NCBI GenBank assembly: GCA_026394195.1
Contig: JAPKYS010000008.1
Coordinates: 1 to 33,994, forward strand
Direction of reading: 5' to 3'
Source of the DNA: a bacterium
Lineage (GTDB): Bacteria; Electryoneota; B3-LCP
Length of the DNA stretch: 33,994 nucleotides
Shown: piece after piece, positions 14,848 through 24,465 of the stretch
Numbering within the stretch: the first letter of the stretch is position 1
How the letters are laid out: each line of letters opens with the position of its first letter
Translations under genes and position numbers: made by a program
Notes under the pieces: generated by a model
Seen by the model: only the letters and a program-made list of their open reading frames with translations
Database searches by the model: none
What the model was told of the DNA's origin: nothing

Positions 14848-16521
14848 TTAGATGGCTTTTTCCATGGGGAGTATGATATCAAAACGGGTGCCGCGCCCTA
14901 CTTCCGTCTGCAGCAACAGCTCACCGCTGTGAGCTTCCACGATGTTCTTCACGATGGTCAATCCCAGACCGGTCCCTTTACCCTCCCCTTTGGTGGTAAA
15001 GTACGGTTCGAAGATCTTCTTTCGCAATTCTTCCGGAATACCCGGTCCGGTATCCGCAATAAATGCAATTGCCTTTTTACCATCTCTGGACGTCCCGATG
15101 GAAAGTTCGCCCTCGCCCTTTTCCTCGAGAGCGTGAGCGGCATTGATGATCAAATTCATCAACACTTGTTGGATTTGGTCCGGATCACCTGTCGCAATCA
15201 AAGGATCTGAATGATAGGAAAGCTGCAATCGGAATACCGCTTTTGGGTCATCTATCCTGAAACGCTTGATCTTGCCGGCGGTGGAAGACATTAGTTCCAC
15301 TGAATGTTTTACGATCTCATTTAGATCAAACATGATCGCCGTGTTCTGAACAGGCTTGGAAAGATTGCGTAAATCCCCGGCAATTCGAGCGATTTTCTGC
15401 ACCTGACCTTCGATAATCTGCAGAGAACTGGATATTTCGGCATCCTGATCTCCCAGTAGTTCATGAATCCTCATCTCCGCCAATTGCGCCCGTCCCTGGA
15501 TGGGGAAGAGGTGGTTGGATATTTCATGAGCGATTCCACCAGCCAACTGAGTCATCAATGCTCTTTTTTCTTCCTCGTAATACTGCTGTTCCAATTTTCT
15601 GCGGTCAGTCACATCCGAAATCAGCAGCCCAACTTTACCTTCTCGGGCCACAACTTCAAACAGCACAATCTCGAAATGCTTGCCGCCGACCTCAATCGGA
15701 ATCGCTCTTGGGTTTTGGCCTGCCCGCAATTGTTTCAAGGCGTAGACTACAGATTCGAATGGTATGGCTGTCGGTTGACCAATTTTATCTGCTCCAACCC
15801 AGGGGCAGATACTTTCAAAAACACTATTGTAATACTCCAATTTGTCTGCGTGGTCGAGTATCATGACTCCTGTGGGGATGGTTCTCAGAATAGTCTCATT
15901 ATAGTCCTTCAGGTTGCGGTACTGCTCCAGACTCAGGCGCAGGGATTTGAAGTATGACGCATTCTGAATAGCCACAGCGGCCATATTCACAAAGGTTACA
16001 AAGATTGCGAAATCCTTTTGCGTAAAGACCCCCGCCAGGGATGAATTGTCCGCATAAGCCATCCCTAACAGTTTTTCTCCGCACAGTAATGGCGCACCCA
16101 TGACTGACTTCAATTGCAGATTACGCACCGATACTTGCCGAGCGAGAGATTCATTGTTTTCGACGTCATTGATCAACATGGCCTGACGTTCTTTCAGCAC
16201 TTTGTCGATCACCGAGGTACTGATCGATCCTTTGACGTCCTGGATCTCTTTATGATCAAGGTTATGAGCGATACTTACTTTTGGCGCTCCTGCCTCGTCA
16301 AGTAGAATTAGAAAGCCGCGCTCAGCCTTGCTGATCTCAATGGCTGCATCCATCACCATTTGCAGCAGCCGATCGACGTCCAATTCTCCGGCAATCAGAG
16401 TGCTGATTTCGAGTAACCGCCGCCATTCGCCTGAAAGCGGATCGGCTCCGATTGAGATGGCTTCCTGTTCACGACCCAGCTCTTCAAGGTCCGTCAATCC
16501 TTCAAATAGGTCATCCAACAT
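14848..16521 (-). CDS. GAF-PAS sensor histidine kinase
   Basis: The soluble kinase has 557 residues and no membrane helix. Order: a GAF domain (about 45-190; [16 protein letters not shown], then [19 protein letters not shown]), a PAS domain (about 205-305; [20 protein letters not shown]), a dimerisation helix with phospho-acceptor H332 in [14 protein letters not shown], and an HATPase domain with N box [14 protein letters not shown]1 [10 protein letters not shown] and G2 [14 protein letters not shown]. All catalytic motifs are intact. Its start overlaps the end of the Ser/Thr kinase gene by 11 bp, with GGAG 8-9 bp upstream, so the two are translationally coupled. It has no receiver domain; the NtrC-type regulator at the head of the same operon is the natural phospho-acceptor (inference). 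The GAF ligand is unknown. Confidence 0.92.
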   Translation of the reverse strand: MLDDLFEGLTDLEELGREQEAISIGADPLSGEWRRLLEISTLIAGELDVDRLLQMVMDAAIEISKAERGFLILLDEAGAPKVSIAHNLDHKEIQDVKGSISTSVIDKVLKERQAMLINDVENNESLARQVSVRNLQLKSVMGAPLLCGEKLLGMAYADNSSLAGVFTQKDFAIFVTFVNMAAVAIQNASYFKSLRLSLEQYRNLKDYNETILRTIPTGVMILDHADKLEYYNSVFESICPWVGADKIGQPTAIPFESVVYALKQLRAGQNPRAIPIEVGGKHFEIVLFEVVAREGKVGLLISDVTDRRKLEQQYYEEEKRALMTQLAGGIAHEISNHLFPIQGRAQLAEMRIHELLGDQDAEISSSLQIIEGQVQKIARIAGDLRNLSKPVQNTAIMFDLNEIVKHSVELMSSTAGKIKRFRIDDPKAVFRLQLSYHSDPLIATGDPDQIQQVLMNLIINAAHALEEKGEGELSIGTSRDGKKAIAFIADTGPGIPEELRKKIFEPYFTTKGEGKGTGLGLTIVKNIVEAHSGELLLQTEVGRGTRFDIILPMEKAI

Positions 16522-19500
16522 GATTGGCGCTCCGTGCTGCTATGATTTCCGACTTCAATTTAGTCGCGTTATCGCGCAACAACATCAATTCGGGATGTCT
16601 CGAGTACCCGTCCTTCAAATCTTCAGGTAATCGAACGATGATCTTCTTTACCGTCTCTATGGCTTTTTGATAGTTTTCACCGGCTGATCCATAATGTTGG
16701 CGATGATGGTGAAAGCGGCCCCGCAGCCAATACGCTCTCCAGAGCAGGTCAGGGAAAGTCTGACCTAGGCTGATCGCAATATTTAAGGCTTCTTCTGTGC
16801 TGTCAGAGCGCAGATTGAATCCTAAAAGGAGGTTAAGCTCAGCTTTCAACCAACCCGATTCCTGGCTGTCAATCTCAGTCCTAAGTTGTTCAAGTAGAGC
16901 GATATACTCCGATTTTTCACCTTCATACCACGCTAATTCCGCCAACCTGAGTTGCAATCTCGAGGTAAGGTAGACCAGGTTCATCCCCTCCAATGCGACC
17001 AGGGATTTGTTGAAATTGATCTTGGCTTCAACGAATTGCCGCTCCTGCAATGCGATAATCCCTCTTTGTTCGAGGATCAAGGCTTGTTCTTTTAATGCCT
17101 GCGTCTCCTCGGCGATCTCCCAAGCTTGATCAAGATATTGTTTTCCTGGGGTAATACAATTCGCTGCCACGTATAATGTACCCAAATAGGTAAGTGGTTC
17201 AATCGTTCCCTGCACGTAACCGGTTTCCGAACAGATTTTCAGACACTCTTGCCAGAAGTCGTGGGCTTCTCTGTAGTTGGAACGCAGAAAATTTATCTCA
17301 CCCAGGTTATTCATGCAGTCAAGTTGCTCGCGATCGCTGCCGCCGCGGCGAAAGAAATCGAGAGCTTCCGAATAATATCTCTGCGCCATATTCAAATCCC
17401 CAGCCTCAAAAGCCATAATGCCCAGATTGACCAAAAGACCATTTAATCGTGTAAAATCCCCCACTTCTTTCGACAGTTGAGCAGCCATCTCGAATTGACG
17501 GCGAGCCCCCTCCGTATCTCCACTGCAGGAATATACGATACCTAAATTATTATGAATGTCAGCCAATCCTTTTTTATCGGGATTCAAACGGCGCAGCTTG
17601 AGACAGCTATCCCAATGCTTTTGGGTTGCCTCGAGGTCGCCGGAATAGAAATGAATTCTACCCAACGCATTATGGATGATCGCCTGCCCGCTGGTATCGC
17701 CGCTTTTCACAAGTTCATCCAGGCTCACCTGACATAATTCCAGGGCTTTCCGAACTTCTCCTTGCCGAAATTTTATCCACCCCACCTGGCTCAGAGCTCG
17801 AGCACGTTCACCACCTCTCAGGTGCTTCAGGGCAGCATCCCAGCAGTTCAATGCTTCCGATAATTCGCCTTTATGTTCGTAGACCTCTGCCAGGTGCTGC
17901 AAGAGCGCTGCTATTTCCTCTGACCGGATTTTGCAGCTGAATTTTTCAAGAAATTTCTCCAACACTCCTATGGCTTCCGGAATGTGTCCAGCCAGGTACT
18001 CCAACTCTGATATCTGCAGGCGAATAGGAATCTGTTTTTGCGGTGACTCATTATCTTGTTCGAGAACCTGTAACCCGAGATAAAACTGTCTCAAAGCCAC
18101 GTCATTCTGAAACGTGCTCCGGGCGATGGATCCTGCTCGAGCCGCCCAATCGACTACCTCCTGCATCATCCCAGCATTGAAATACAGTTTAGCGATTTCG
18201 CCGGCCCAGTCATCAAATTGACCGCTCTCTTTCAATTTTTCAGCAAGGATCAGACTCAGGCGGCGTTGTTCTGACGTCTGGAGTTCACCTTTTAACTTAT
18301 CTGCAATGGACTGATGAGCCAGGCGCAAGCGAATTTGCCCTCCGACCACATCCTGCCTCACCAAGCCCATTTTTACGGTTTCCTTCAAAGTGGCGAGGGT
18401 TCGATTTTCAGTTTTTCCGGATACCGTGGCAATGGTGGTCAGCGGAATTTCAGTCTGTACCAATGAGAGTATATGCAGAACGTGGCGCATCTCTTCGGTG
18501 ACTGATTCCAGTCTTCTCATTAAAAGATCTGCAAATCCGCCGCTGATTTCGACACCGGAGATTTCAGTTGGGAAAACCCACGCACCCAACTGGTGTCGAA
18601 TCTGTTTTTGAGTGAGCAACTCCAATAATAATTCTTCAATGAAAAGCGGAATGCCACCGGTGGCTTTAAGGAGAGAGTCGATGAAAGGTTGTGCAGGTAA
18701 TTGATCCGCGAAAATCGATTTAAGATAGCCTTCGATCTGTACTGGTTCGTAGCCTCGAAGCAGGATTTCACGATCAAATGATAGACGGAATCGTTCCAGA
18801 GAGCTGCCATCGGAACCACGGGCAGCATCATTATTTTCGACCTCACTCCCGTCGTCGAAAGCTAAAACCCAGATCGCATTCGGCCTGACACGCCCCTGCA
18901 GCATGTACCGTAAGACTTCGATGGTGGCCTGGTCTGCCAGATGAAGGTCATCAGCCGAGAGTATGGCAGGGCGTCTGGAGAGAAGCTTGCTGAATATTTG
19001 ATATAAATCTTCATAGTTTTTCAGTCGTTTGCCTTCGTCAGATAAAGTTTCCACGTTATCTACGATTTCAGTATAATAAGCTGGAATTAATTGTAGAAGG
19101 GTCGATGCATATTGATCGAGTAGCTTGGCAATGTTTTTATCTTTCCGAACCTCTGCAGGGTCACCAAGAAGTTGGCCCAGCCATGATTTAATGACTTTCA
19201 AACCATTGCCGCCACCTGCTCGCGTTTGGTAGATCGGCAATCCTTCGAGTTGGCACCAAACCCGCCACTCATCCAGCAGACGTGACTTTCCACAACCAAA
19301 GGGTCCTTTTATCAGGATGGTTCGGGCTGAACCTGCCGATCCAAAGTCAGCGGCGGCATTTTCCAGATAGTCTAGCTCACCCATCACCTGGATATAATGC
19401 CCGCAGTGAACAATGGCGCGCAGGCTGTCGGCGGTATCCATTGAGATTTGAAGACCCATTCCGGAGTTAATATCCTCAATGACTGCTCTCGCGCCATCAG

Positions 19501-20278
19501 GTCTTTCAATTGGATTGGGTTCAAGCAATTTCAAGATCACGCTGCCCAGAGCCTCAGGCAGATCAGGGTGATATTTGGCCGGATGAACGGGTCGGACCTC
19601 CAGTCTCTTCTTCAAACTTTCTGCGAGATTGTCTGATTCGAATGGCAGCCGCCCTGTGACGGTTTGATATAAAATAACTCCAAGTGAGTATAGATCGCTT
19701 TTAACCCCTGCCGCTTCACCCCGCATGATTTCGGGAGCGGCATAGTCCAGAGACCCGCAGAATCCCTGTTCACATCCTTCACCACGCCTTGCCAATCCGA
19801 AATCGCACAGCTTGGCTTGCAATCTGCCCAGACCATCTTTTCCAACCAGAATGTTCTCAGGTTTCAGATCACGGTGGAGTACCCCGCGACCATGGAGATA
19901 GTCCAGAGCGCTGCAGACTTGTGAGGTCAGCAGAATCAGGGTTTCATAGGTTTGCTCTCTCGCCACCTGATAGAAATTATCGCCGTTAATGAATTCGGTG
20001 GTGTAGTAATTGGCGCCGCTGTCGGCGACAGTGCCATAAATGTACACTCGGGCGATGTTGGGGTGCTTCATTTCGGACAATAACGCGAATTCATGCCGAA
20101 ATGCCGCTATTTCATCCTGCAGATGCGGCTTGAGAATTTTAAGCGCGTACTCCGCGTTGCTCTCGTCGAAAATGTCCTGCGCCAGATAGACAGATCCCAT
20201 TCCGCCTTCGCCTAAAAGTCGAAGTAATCGGTAACGACCGTCCAGAATATCCAGAAACGTGGCTGTATTCAAGTACAT
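16511..20278 (-). CDS. Ser/Thr protein kinase fused to an AAA-like ATPase and TPR repeats
   Basis: The protein is about 1255 residues. The kinase domain (15-275) is complete: GEGGMGSVYLA, K47 in YALKIL, the catalytic loop HRDLKPEN with D137, DFGLARR with D159, and YAAPEI. A P-loop ATPase follows, with Walker A GPFGCGKS at 325-332 and Walker-B-like AILSADDLHLAD near 450, as in PknK/MalT-like signalling ATPases. The remaining 500 residues are about ten TPR units (for example LADIHNNLGIVYSCSGDTEG). I start at ATG 20278 because GGGAG stands 5 bp upstream; an in-frame TTG at 20293 adds five residues. The order kinase-ATPase followed by a coupled GAF histidine kinase resembles the fused Ser/Thr-His kinases of cyanobacteria and myxobacteria, split here into two genes with TPR repeats added. 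Confidence 0.9.
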   Translation of the reverse strand: MYLNTATFLDILDGRYRLLRLLGEGGMGSVYLAQDIFDESNAEYALKILKPHLQDEIAAFRHEFALLSEMKHPNIARVYIYGTVADSGANYYTTEFINGDNFYQVAREQTYETLILLTSQVCSALDYLHGRGVLHRDLKPENILVGKDGLGRLQAKLCDFGLARRGEGCEQGFCGSLDYAAPEIMRGEAAGVKSDLYSLGVILYQTVTGRLPFESDNLAESLKKRLEVRPVHPAKYHPDLPEALGSVILKLLEPNPIERPDGARAVIEDINSGMGLQISMDTADSLRAIVHCGHYIQVMGELDYLENAAADFGSAGSARTILIKGPFGCGKSRLLDEWRVWCQLEGLPIYQTRAGGGNGLKVIKSWLGQLLGDPAEVRKDKNIAKLLDQYASTLLQLIPAYYTEIVDNVETLSDEGKRLKNYEDLYQIFSKLLSRRPAILSADDLHLADQATIEVLRYMLQGRVRPNAIWVLAFDDGSEVENNDAARGSDGSSLERFRLSFDREILLRGYEPVQIEGYLKSIFADQLPAQPFIDSLLKATGGIPLFIEELLLELLTQKQIRHQLGAWVFPTEISGVEISGGFADLLMRRLESVTEEMRHVLHILSLVQTEIPLTTIATVSGKTENRTLATLKETVKMGLVRQDVVGGQIRLRLAHQSIADKLKGELQTSEQRRLSLILAEKLKESGQFDDWAGEIAKLYFNAGMMQEVVDWAARAGSIARSTFQNDVALRQFYLGLQVLEQDNESPQKQIPIRLQISELEYLAGHIPEAIGVLEKFLEKFSCKIRSEEIAALLQHLAEVYEHKGELSEALNCWDAALKHLRGGERARALSQVGWIKFRQGEVRKALELCQVSLDELVKSGDTSGQAIIHNALGRIHFYSGDLEATQKHWDSCLKLRRLNPDKKGLADIHNNLGIVYSCSGDTEGARRQFEMAAQLSKEVGDFTRLNGLLVNLGIMAFEAGDLNMAQRYYSEALDFFRRGGSDREQLDCMNNLGEINFLRSNYREAHDFWQECLKICSETGYVQGTIEPLTYLGTLYVAANCITPGKQYLDQAWEIAEETQALKEQALILEQRGIIALQERQFVEAKINFNKSLVALEGMNLVYLTSRLQLRLAELAWYEGEKSEYIALLEQLRTEIDSQESGWLKAELNLLLGFNLRSDSTEEALNIAISLGQTFPDLLWRAYWLRGRFHHHRQHYGSAGENYQKAIETVKKIIVRLPEDLKDGYSRHPELMLLRDNATKLKSEIIAARSANHVG

Positions 20279-20408
20279 AATTCTCCCATTCAATCGCTAA
20301 AAAGATAGCAGACGCCGATGGGGAAATCAAGAGATGATCCCGATTAGTGAAGGGATGCGTCCAATTTGGTGATTGGGGGGAAAAACAGGATCAGTTGCGA
20401 GGGCGTGA

Positions 20409-21815
20409 TTAGGAGAGTTCTTCCGATTCATTGGCGGCGAAGCCGAATTTCGCCATACGATAACGCAAGGTTTGTCTGGAAAGGTGAAGAAAGCGGGCGG
20501 TTTTACAGACGTTCCATTCGCATTTTTCCAGCGCCCGCACTATAACTTCTCTTTCGATCTGTTCCAGAGGTACCCCCGCCTCGGGTAGGTCGACGACATG
20601 ACCTCCCCGGATGGTTGAAATCGCAGGAGCGTCGCGATTACTGCCGCGTCTGTCGATATTCAAGTCACGCGGCGTAATCAAGCCGGTGTTGCAGATCATT
20701 ACGGCACGTTCGACTGCATTGCGCAATTCGCGCACGTTTCCAGGCCAGGGGTAGGTGTTTAAAAGGTGGAGCGCGTCTGTGCTGAACCCCTTTAAATCGC
20801 GGCGGTACGTGCGATTGAAGTAGTCGAGAAAATGGTTCGCCAACTGGCGGATGTCTTCTCCGCGCTCACGCAGCGGCGGCATGTGGATGGAAATGACGTT
20901 CAGACGGTAGTACAAATCGGCTCGAAACTTTCCCTGATCCACCAGAACCGGCAGGTCTGCATTGGTCGCAGCGATAATGCGTAGATTAACCGAAATGTTC
21001 TGTAAACCCCCAACGCGCCTGAAGTTTCGCTCTTCGATCACTCTTAATAGCTTGGCTTGCAGCGATAGCGGCATATCTCCGATTTCGTCGAGGAAAAAGG
21101 TGCCGCCATCTGCCAATTCCAGCAATCCCTGCTTCCTGGTCTTGGCATCAGTGAACGCGCCGCGCTCATGTCCGAAAAGCTCTGATTCCATCAGGGTTTC
21201 CGGGACTGCAGTGCAATTAAACTCCAGGAAGGCTTTTCCTTTCTGCGGACTGAAGTAGTGAATTGCCCGAGCAATTACCTCCTTGCCCGTGCCTGACTCC
21301 CCCGTCACGATGACGGTCACCGCAGGCGATGCCGCCACCATGTGTACGCTCGCCATGACGTCACTCATCGCCAAGCTTTCACCGATCACCGCGCCCTGCC
21401 TGAATTCCTGCTCCTTGGTATTGACCAGATGAGTCAGGGTGTTAATCAAAAGGCTTTCGGCAAAGGCTTTCTCAATCGCTAATTTCAATGCTTCCAGATT
21501 GACCGGTTTCAGCAGATACTCGCTGGCGCCAATCTTCATTGCGCTGACCGCCGTTTCCAATTCCGCTGCTGCGGATAGGATGATCACCGGATGCTTGGGA
21601 TCCCGCTGCTTGATCTGTTTTAGCACGTCCAATCCGGATAACCCGGGGAGGTTTATGTCCAGAATGGAGAGCTCGGGGCCGCGCTTATCGAAAAGTTCCA
21701 GCGCTTTCTCGCCTGTATCCGCCGGAATAACCTCAAACTGCTGACTCTTCAGGAAGTCAGCAACGAGGTCCAGCGAACTGGCGTCGTCGTCGACGGTCAG
21801 GATGCTTCGTTTCAT
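20409..21815 (-). CDS. NtrC-family sigma-54 response regulator
   Basis: The protein has 468 residues. A receiver domain (1-120) with phospho-acceptor D53 in LSILDINLPG and K in YLLKPVN is followed by a AAA+ domain with Walker A GESGTGKE, ELFGHERGAFTDA, Walker B GGTFFLDEIGD and the arginine-finger stretch FRADLYYRLNVISI. A Fis-type helix-turn-helix ends the protein (CEWNVCKTARFLHLSRQTLRYRM). The sigma-54-contacting loop reads GAFTDA instead of GAFTGA, a natural variant in some members. It is the first gene of an operon with the Ser/Thr kinase (130 bp gap) and the histidine kinase. A near-consensus sigma-70 promoter and a leader hairpin precede it. Target promoters are unknown; one sigma-54-type site is visible in this window at 1869. 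Confidence 0.93.
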   Translation of the reverse strand: MKRSILTVDDDASSLDLVADFLKSQQFEVIPADTGEKALELFDKRGPELSILDINLPGLSGLDVLKQIKQRDPKHPVIILSAAAELETAVSAMKIGASEYLLKPVNLEALKLAIEKAFAESLLINTLTHLVNTKEQEFRQGAVIGESLAMSDVMASVHMVAASPAVTVIVTGESGTGKEVIARAIHYFSPQKGKAFLEFNCTAVPETLMESELFGHERGAFTDAKTRKQGLLELADGGTFFLDEIGDMPLSLQAKLLRVIEERNFRRVGGLQNISVNLRIIAATNADLPVLVDQGKFRADLYYRLNVISIHMPPLRERGEDIRQLANHFLDYFNRTYRRDLKGFSTDALHLLNTYPWPGNVRELRNAVERAVMICNTGLITPRDLNIDRRGSNRDAPAISTIRGGHVVDLPEAGVPLEQIEREVIVRALEKCEWNVCKTARFLHLSRQTLRYRMAKFGFAANESEELS

Positions 21816-21844
21816 GATGGGATATACAGAGTTGCTTTCGTCAA

Positions 21845-21863
21845 CTCCTGTGGGAGACAGGAG
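21845..21863. promoter_or_regulatory. Leader hairpin or operator before the NtrC-type gene
   Basis: CTCCTGT (21845-21851) and ACAGGAG (21857-21863) are a perfect 7-bp inverted repeat around five bases, lying just downstream of the -10 box and 30 bp before the start codon. The position suits either a repressor site or an RNA hairpin. Confidence 0.4.
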
Positions 21864-21875
21864 CTGGCCTTAGCC

Positions 21876-21904
21876 AATATAGTCATGAAATTTCGATTTG
21901 TCAA
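21876..21904 (-). promoter_or_regulatory. Sigma-70-type promoter of the signalling operon
   Basis: On the minus strand, TTGACA (21899-21904), 17 bp and TATATT (21876-21881). The -35 box is perfect and the spacing ideal. It would drive the regulator, Ser/Thr kinase and histidine kinase genes together. Confidence 0.7.
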
Positions 21905-21991
21905 TAGGAATATAACCCGCCCTTCCCCTAACCGAGAAGAGTTGGGAATTTTTTTCCAAGCAGCAAAATAGGTTATTCTGCAGCGTGCATC

Positions 21992-22019
21992 AAAAAAAAG
22001 AGCCGGTTGAAACCGGCTC
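21992..22019 (-). terminator. Intrinsic terminator of the tig-clpP-clpX cluster
   Basis: On the minus strand, GAGCCGGTT and AACCGGCTC form a 9-bp GC-rich stem with a very short loop, followed directly by eight T (21992-21999). It lies 31 bp past the clpX stop. Confidence 0.9.
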
Positions 22020-22050
22020 GTAAGTACTTAGAATAACCTGTATTGGAGCG

Positions 22051-23289
22051 TTAGGCGCGCTTTTGTCTTTCCCTGCGGTGGTAGACCGGTGCGGTACGTT
22101 CTTCGATGACTTCACGAGTAATGACCACCTGTTGCAGATCATCCTTCTTGGAAGGAAGTTCATACATAATATCCAGCATCGCTTCTTCCAATATCGTGCG
22201 GAGCGCTCGGGCACCCGTGCCTCTTTTCGATGCTTTGGTCACCACGGCACGAAGCGCTTCCTCCTCGAAGTGCAGGGTGACGCCTTCCATTTCGAAGAGT
22301 TTTTGGTATTGCTTCACCAGAGCATTCTTCGGCTGTGTCAGGATGGCAAGCATGGCTTCCTCAGAAAGTTCACTCATCGCCGCTGTCACCGGCAGCCTCC
22401 CGATAAGCTCAGGGATCAGACCGAATTTCATCAGGTCATCCGGTTCGACCAGTCGCAAGAACTCGTATGTGCTCTTCTTCTTGGTGGTGCGCTGCTGCGC
22501 GCCGAATCCGATGACTTTCTTTCCCACCCTATTCATGATGATGCGGTCGAGTCCCTCGAAAGCGCCGCCGCAAATGAACAGGATGTTACGCGTATCGATG
22601 TTGATCAGCTTTTGTTCCGGGTGCTTACGCCCGCCTTCTGGCGGCACAGATGCCATAGTGCCTTCCAGTAGTTTCAGCAGAGCCTGCTGCACGCCTTCGC
22701 CCGATACGTCCCGGGTGATAGACCCATTGGGATCTTTGCGGGCAATTTTATCGATTTCATCGATGTAGACGATACCGATTTCAGCTTGCGGCAGGTCGTA
22801 ATTGGCAGCCTGCAATAGACGCACCAACACATTTTCAACGTCTTCACCCACATAGCCGGCTTCAGTCAGAGTGGTCGCATCCGCAATGGCGAAAGGCACT
22901 TGTAAAAAACGAGCCAGCGTCTGTGCAATCAAGGTTTTGCCCGTACCGGTCGGTCCAACCATCAAAATGTTCGATTTTTCGATTTCGACGTCGTCCGACA
23001 GTGAAAGGGAATTGACTCGCTTGTAGTGGTTGTAAACCGCGACAGCAATTCTCTTCTTCCCATCATCCTGACCGATCACGTACTCATTCAGTCGCTGGAA
23101 GACCTGTTCCGGAGTGGGGAAATTTTCAATTCGCTGTTGACGACGCTGCGCCAGTGATTGTGTGACCAGCCGGTGTGATGCCCGCACGCAAACGTCGCAG
23201 ATATTGACGTCCGGGCCGTTGACCATGATCTGGACCTGCGAAGCTGAACGCCCGCAGAATGAGCAGAGTTGGGTGCGGTCGGTGCGCAT
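22051..23289 (-). CDS. clpX: ATP-dependent Clp protease ATPase subunit ClpX
   Basis: The 412-residue protein is full length. The N-terminal zinc-binding domain has C9, C12, C31 and C34. The AAA+ core shows Walker A GPTGTGKT, pore loop GYVG ([10 protein letters not shown]), Walker [10 protein letters not shown], the stretch [19 protein letters not shown], and the ClpP-docking IGF loop in KKVIGFGAQ. As a hexamer it unfolds tagged substrates and feeds them to ClpP in the cytosol. It starts 6 bp after clpP and is followed by a strong terminator. The C-terminal [10 protein letters not shown] then [10 protein letters not shown] is basic, as often seen in the family. Confidence 0.98.
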   Translation of the reverse strand: MRTDRTQLCSFCGRSASQVQIMVNGPDVNICDVCVRASHRLVTQSLAQRRQQRIENFPTPEQVFQRLNEYVIGQDDGKKRIAVAVYNHYKRVNSLSLSDDVEIEKSNILMVGPTGTGKTLIAQTLARFLQVPFAIADATTLTEAGYVGEDVENVLVRLLQAANYDLPQAEIGIVYIDEIDKIARKDPNGSITRDVSGEGVQQALLKLLEGTMASVPPEGGRKHPEQKLINIDTRNILFICGGAFEGLDRIIMNRVGKKVIGFGAQQRTTKKKSTYEFLRLVEPDDLMKFGLIPELIGRLPVTAAMSELSEEAMLAILTQPKNALVKQYQKLFEMEGVTLHFEEEALRAVVTKASKRGTGARALRTILEEAMLDIMYELPSKKDDLQQVVITREVIEERTAPVYHRRERQKRA

Positions 23290-23295
23290 AGAGTG

Positions 23296-23895
23296 CTACT
23301 TTCCTCGTTTCTTTTCTTTTTCAGTAATCACTTCATCGAGCAGCCCGTACTCTTTGGCTTCATCAGCGCTCATGAAATAGTCGCGGTCGGTGTCCTTCTC
23401 AATTTTATCCAATGTCTGTCCGGTATGCTTGACCAGGATGTCGTTGAGTCTCTTTCTAACGTTGAGAATTTCCTTAGCATGGATCTGAATGTCGGCCGCT
23501 TGTCCGTGTACACCACCCATCACCTGGTGGATGAGAATGCGCGCGTTGGGTAACGCGGAACGCTTTCCGGGGGCTCCCGCGGCTAAAAGCACCGCTCCCA
23601 TGGAAGCCGCTTGCCCCATGCAAATGGTCGCTACATCCGGTTTGATGTATTGCATGGTGTCGTAGATCGCCAAGCCCGAGGTGACCACGCCACCGGGAGA
23701 GTTAATGTACAGGAAGATGTCCTTCTCGGCGTCTTCTGCTTCCAGAAAGAGAAGCTGAGCGATGACCAGGCTGGCAACAGTGTCCTCGATGGGACTGCCG
23801 ATAAAGATGATTCTTTCTTTGAGCAGCCGGCTGAAAATGTCAAATGCGCGCTCCCCGCGCCCCGTCTGCTCGATGACCATGGGAACTAAACTCAT
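23296..23895 (-). CDS. clpP: ATP-dependent Clp protease proteolytic subunit ClpP
   Basis: The 199-residue protein matches the E. coli enzyme in length. The serine-protease triad is S98 in GQAASMGA, H123 in LIHQVMGG and D172 in TDRDYFMSA. The oligomerisation strand ending [17 protein letters not shown] is intact. The start has AGGAG upstream. The gene overlaps the preceding TfoX-domain gene by four bases (ATGA) and is followed 6 bp later by clpX. It forms the cytosolic ClpXP peptidase chamber. Confidence 0.98.
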   Translation of the reverse strand: MSLVPMVIEQTGRGERAFDIFSRLLKERIIFIGSPIEDTVASLVIAQLLFLEAEDAEKDIFLYINSPGGVVTSGLAIYDTMQYIKPDVATICMGQAASMGAVLLAAGAPGKRSALPNARILIHQVMGGVHGQAADIQIHAKEILNVRKRLNDILVKHTGQTLDKIEKDTDRDYFMSADEAKEYGLLDEVITEKEKKRGK

Positions 23896-24308
23896 GCAGG
23901 CTCCTGGGTTACCATGATGGCAATTATGAACGATCTATAGTTTTGATATATTCTCTTTTTTTTCTTCACCTTCACCGGCAGTGTGCTGGTGTGCTGATGC
24001 GATTTAGTCAGCCATTCCCGGAAGCTTTCCGGATTGTTGAGGACTTCTTCCGGCAGCACGGCATAATCCTTCATCGGGCGACCCGGCATGGGCTCGAATG
24101 GTCCGGCTTCATCGAACTGCGAGAAGAGCTCTTCCTTCTGGCTCGCTGAGAGGCGCACGAAAATGTTATCCCCGAATACTCCGGCAAACATGTTCTCGTT
24201 GACCCAGAAGACCGGCGCACCGAACATGGGCTTCTTCTTGACCGAGAAGCCGGAGAGGGCGTTTTCCAGATGGTCCGCCAGCGCTTTAGAGGCCTTTGGA
24301 AATGCCAT
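23892..24308 (-). CDS. TfoX N-terminal-domain protein
   Basis: The protein has 138 residues. The first ~105 follow the TfoX/Sxy N-terminal pattern: [30 protein letters not shown], in pieces [20 protein letters not shown] then IFVRL, followed by [16 protein letters not shown] and FREWL. The TfoX C-terminal domain is absent, as in many stand-alone members whose function is unknown; some relatives are competence regulators. The basic end ([14 protein letters not shown]) is specific to this protein. Its stop overlaps the clpP start (ATGA), and trigger factor lies 157 bp upstream, so it sits inside a tig-clpP-clpX cluster that usually lacks it. The coupling implies coexpression with ClpP. Confidence 0.82.
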   Translation of the reverse strand: MAFPKASKALADHLENALSGFSVKKKPMFGAPVFWVNENMFAGVFGDNIFVRLSASQKEELFSQFDEAGPFEPMPGRPMKDYAVLPEEVLNNPESFREWLTKSHQHTSTLPVKVKKKKRIYQNYRSFIIAIMVTQEPA

Positions 24309-24430
24309 GCTGACTCATTTCAATGGTAATCTCGCCGGGACTTCGGAGCGCATTTACATTATACGAAGAAAATCCCGCCCTCTGCAAGCCCAAAGATCGT
24401 GAAAAATGGGGCTATTACCCTTCCGTGACG

Positions 24431-24446
24431 TGACTGGTTATATCGC
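24431..24446. repeat. Dispersed 16-bp repeat
   Basis: TGACTGGTTATATCGC, identical to 8802-8817 in the loop of the long inverted repeat there. It lies between the tig stop and the TfoX-domain gene, in 157 bp without a gene. Confidence 0.5.
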
Positions 24447-24465
24447 GCTGCTGTGCTGCTGAGTT

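Noticed and set aside
22063..22768. Two long + strand reading frames (about 200 residues) across clpX
   Set aside because: They lie wholly antisense to clpX, whose motifs are unambiguous; composition is that of a codon shadow and no domain is recognisable.
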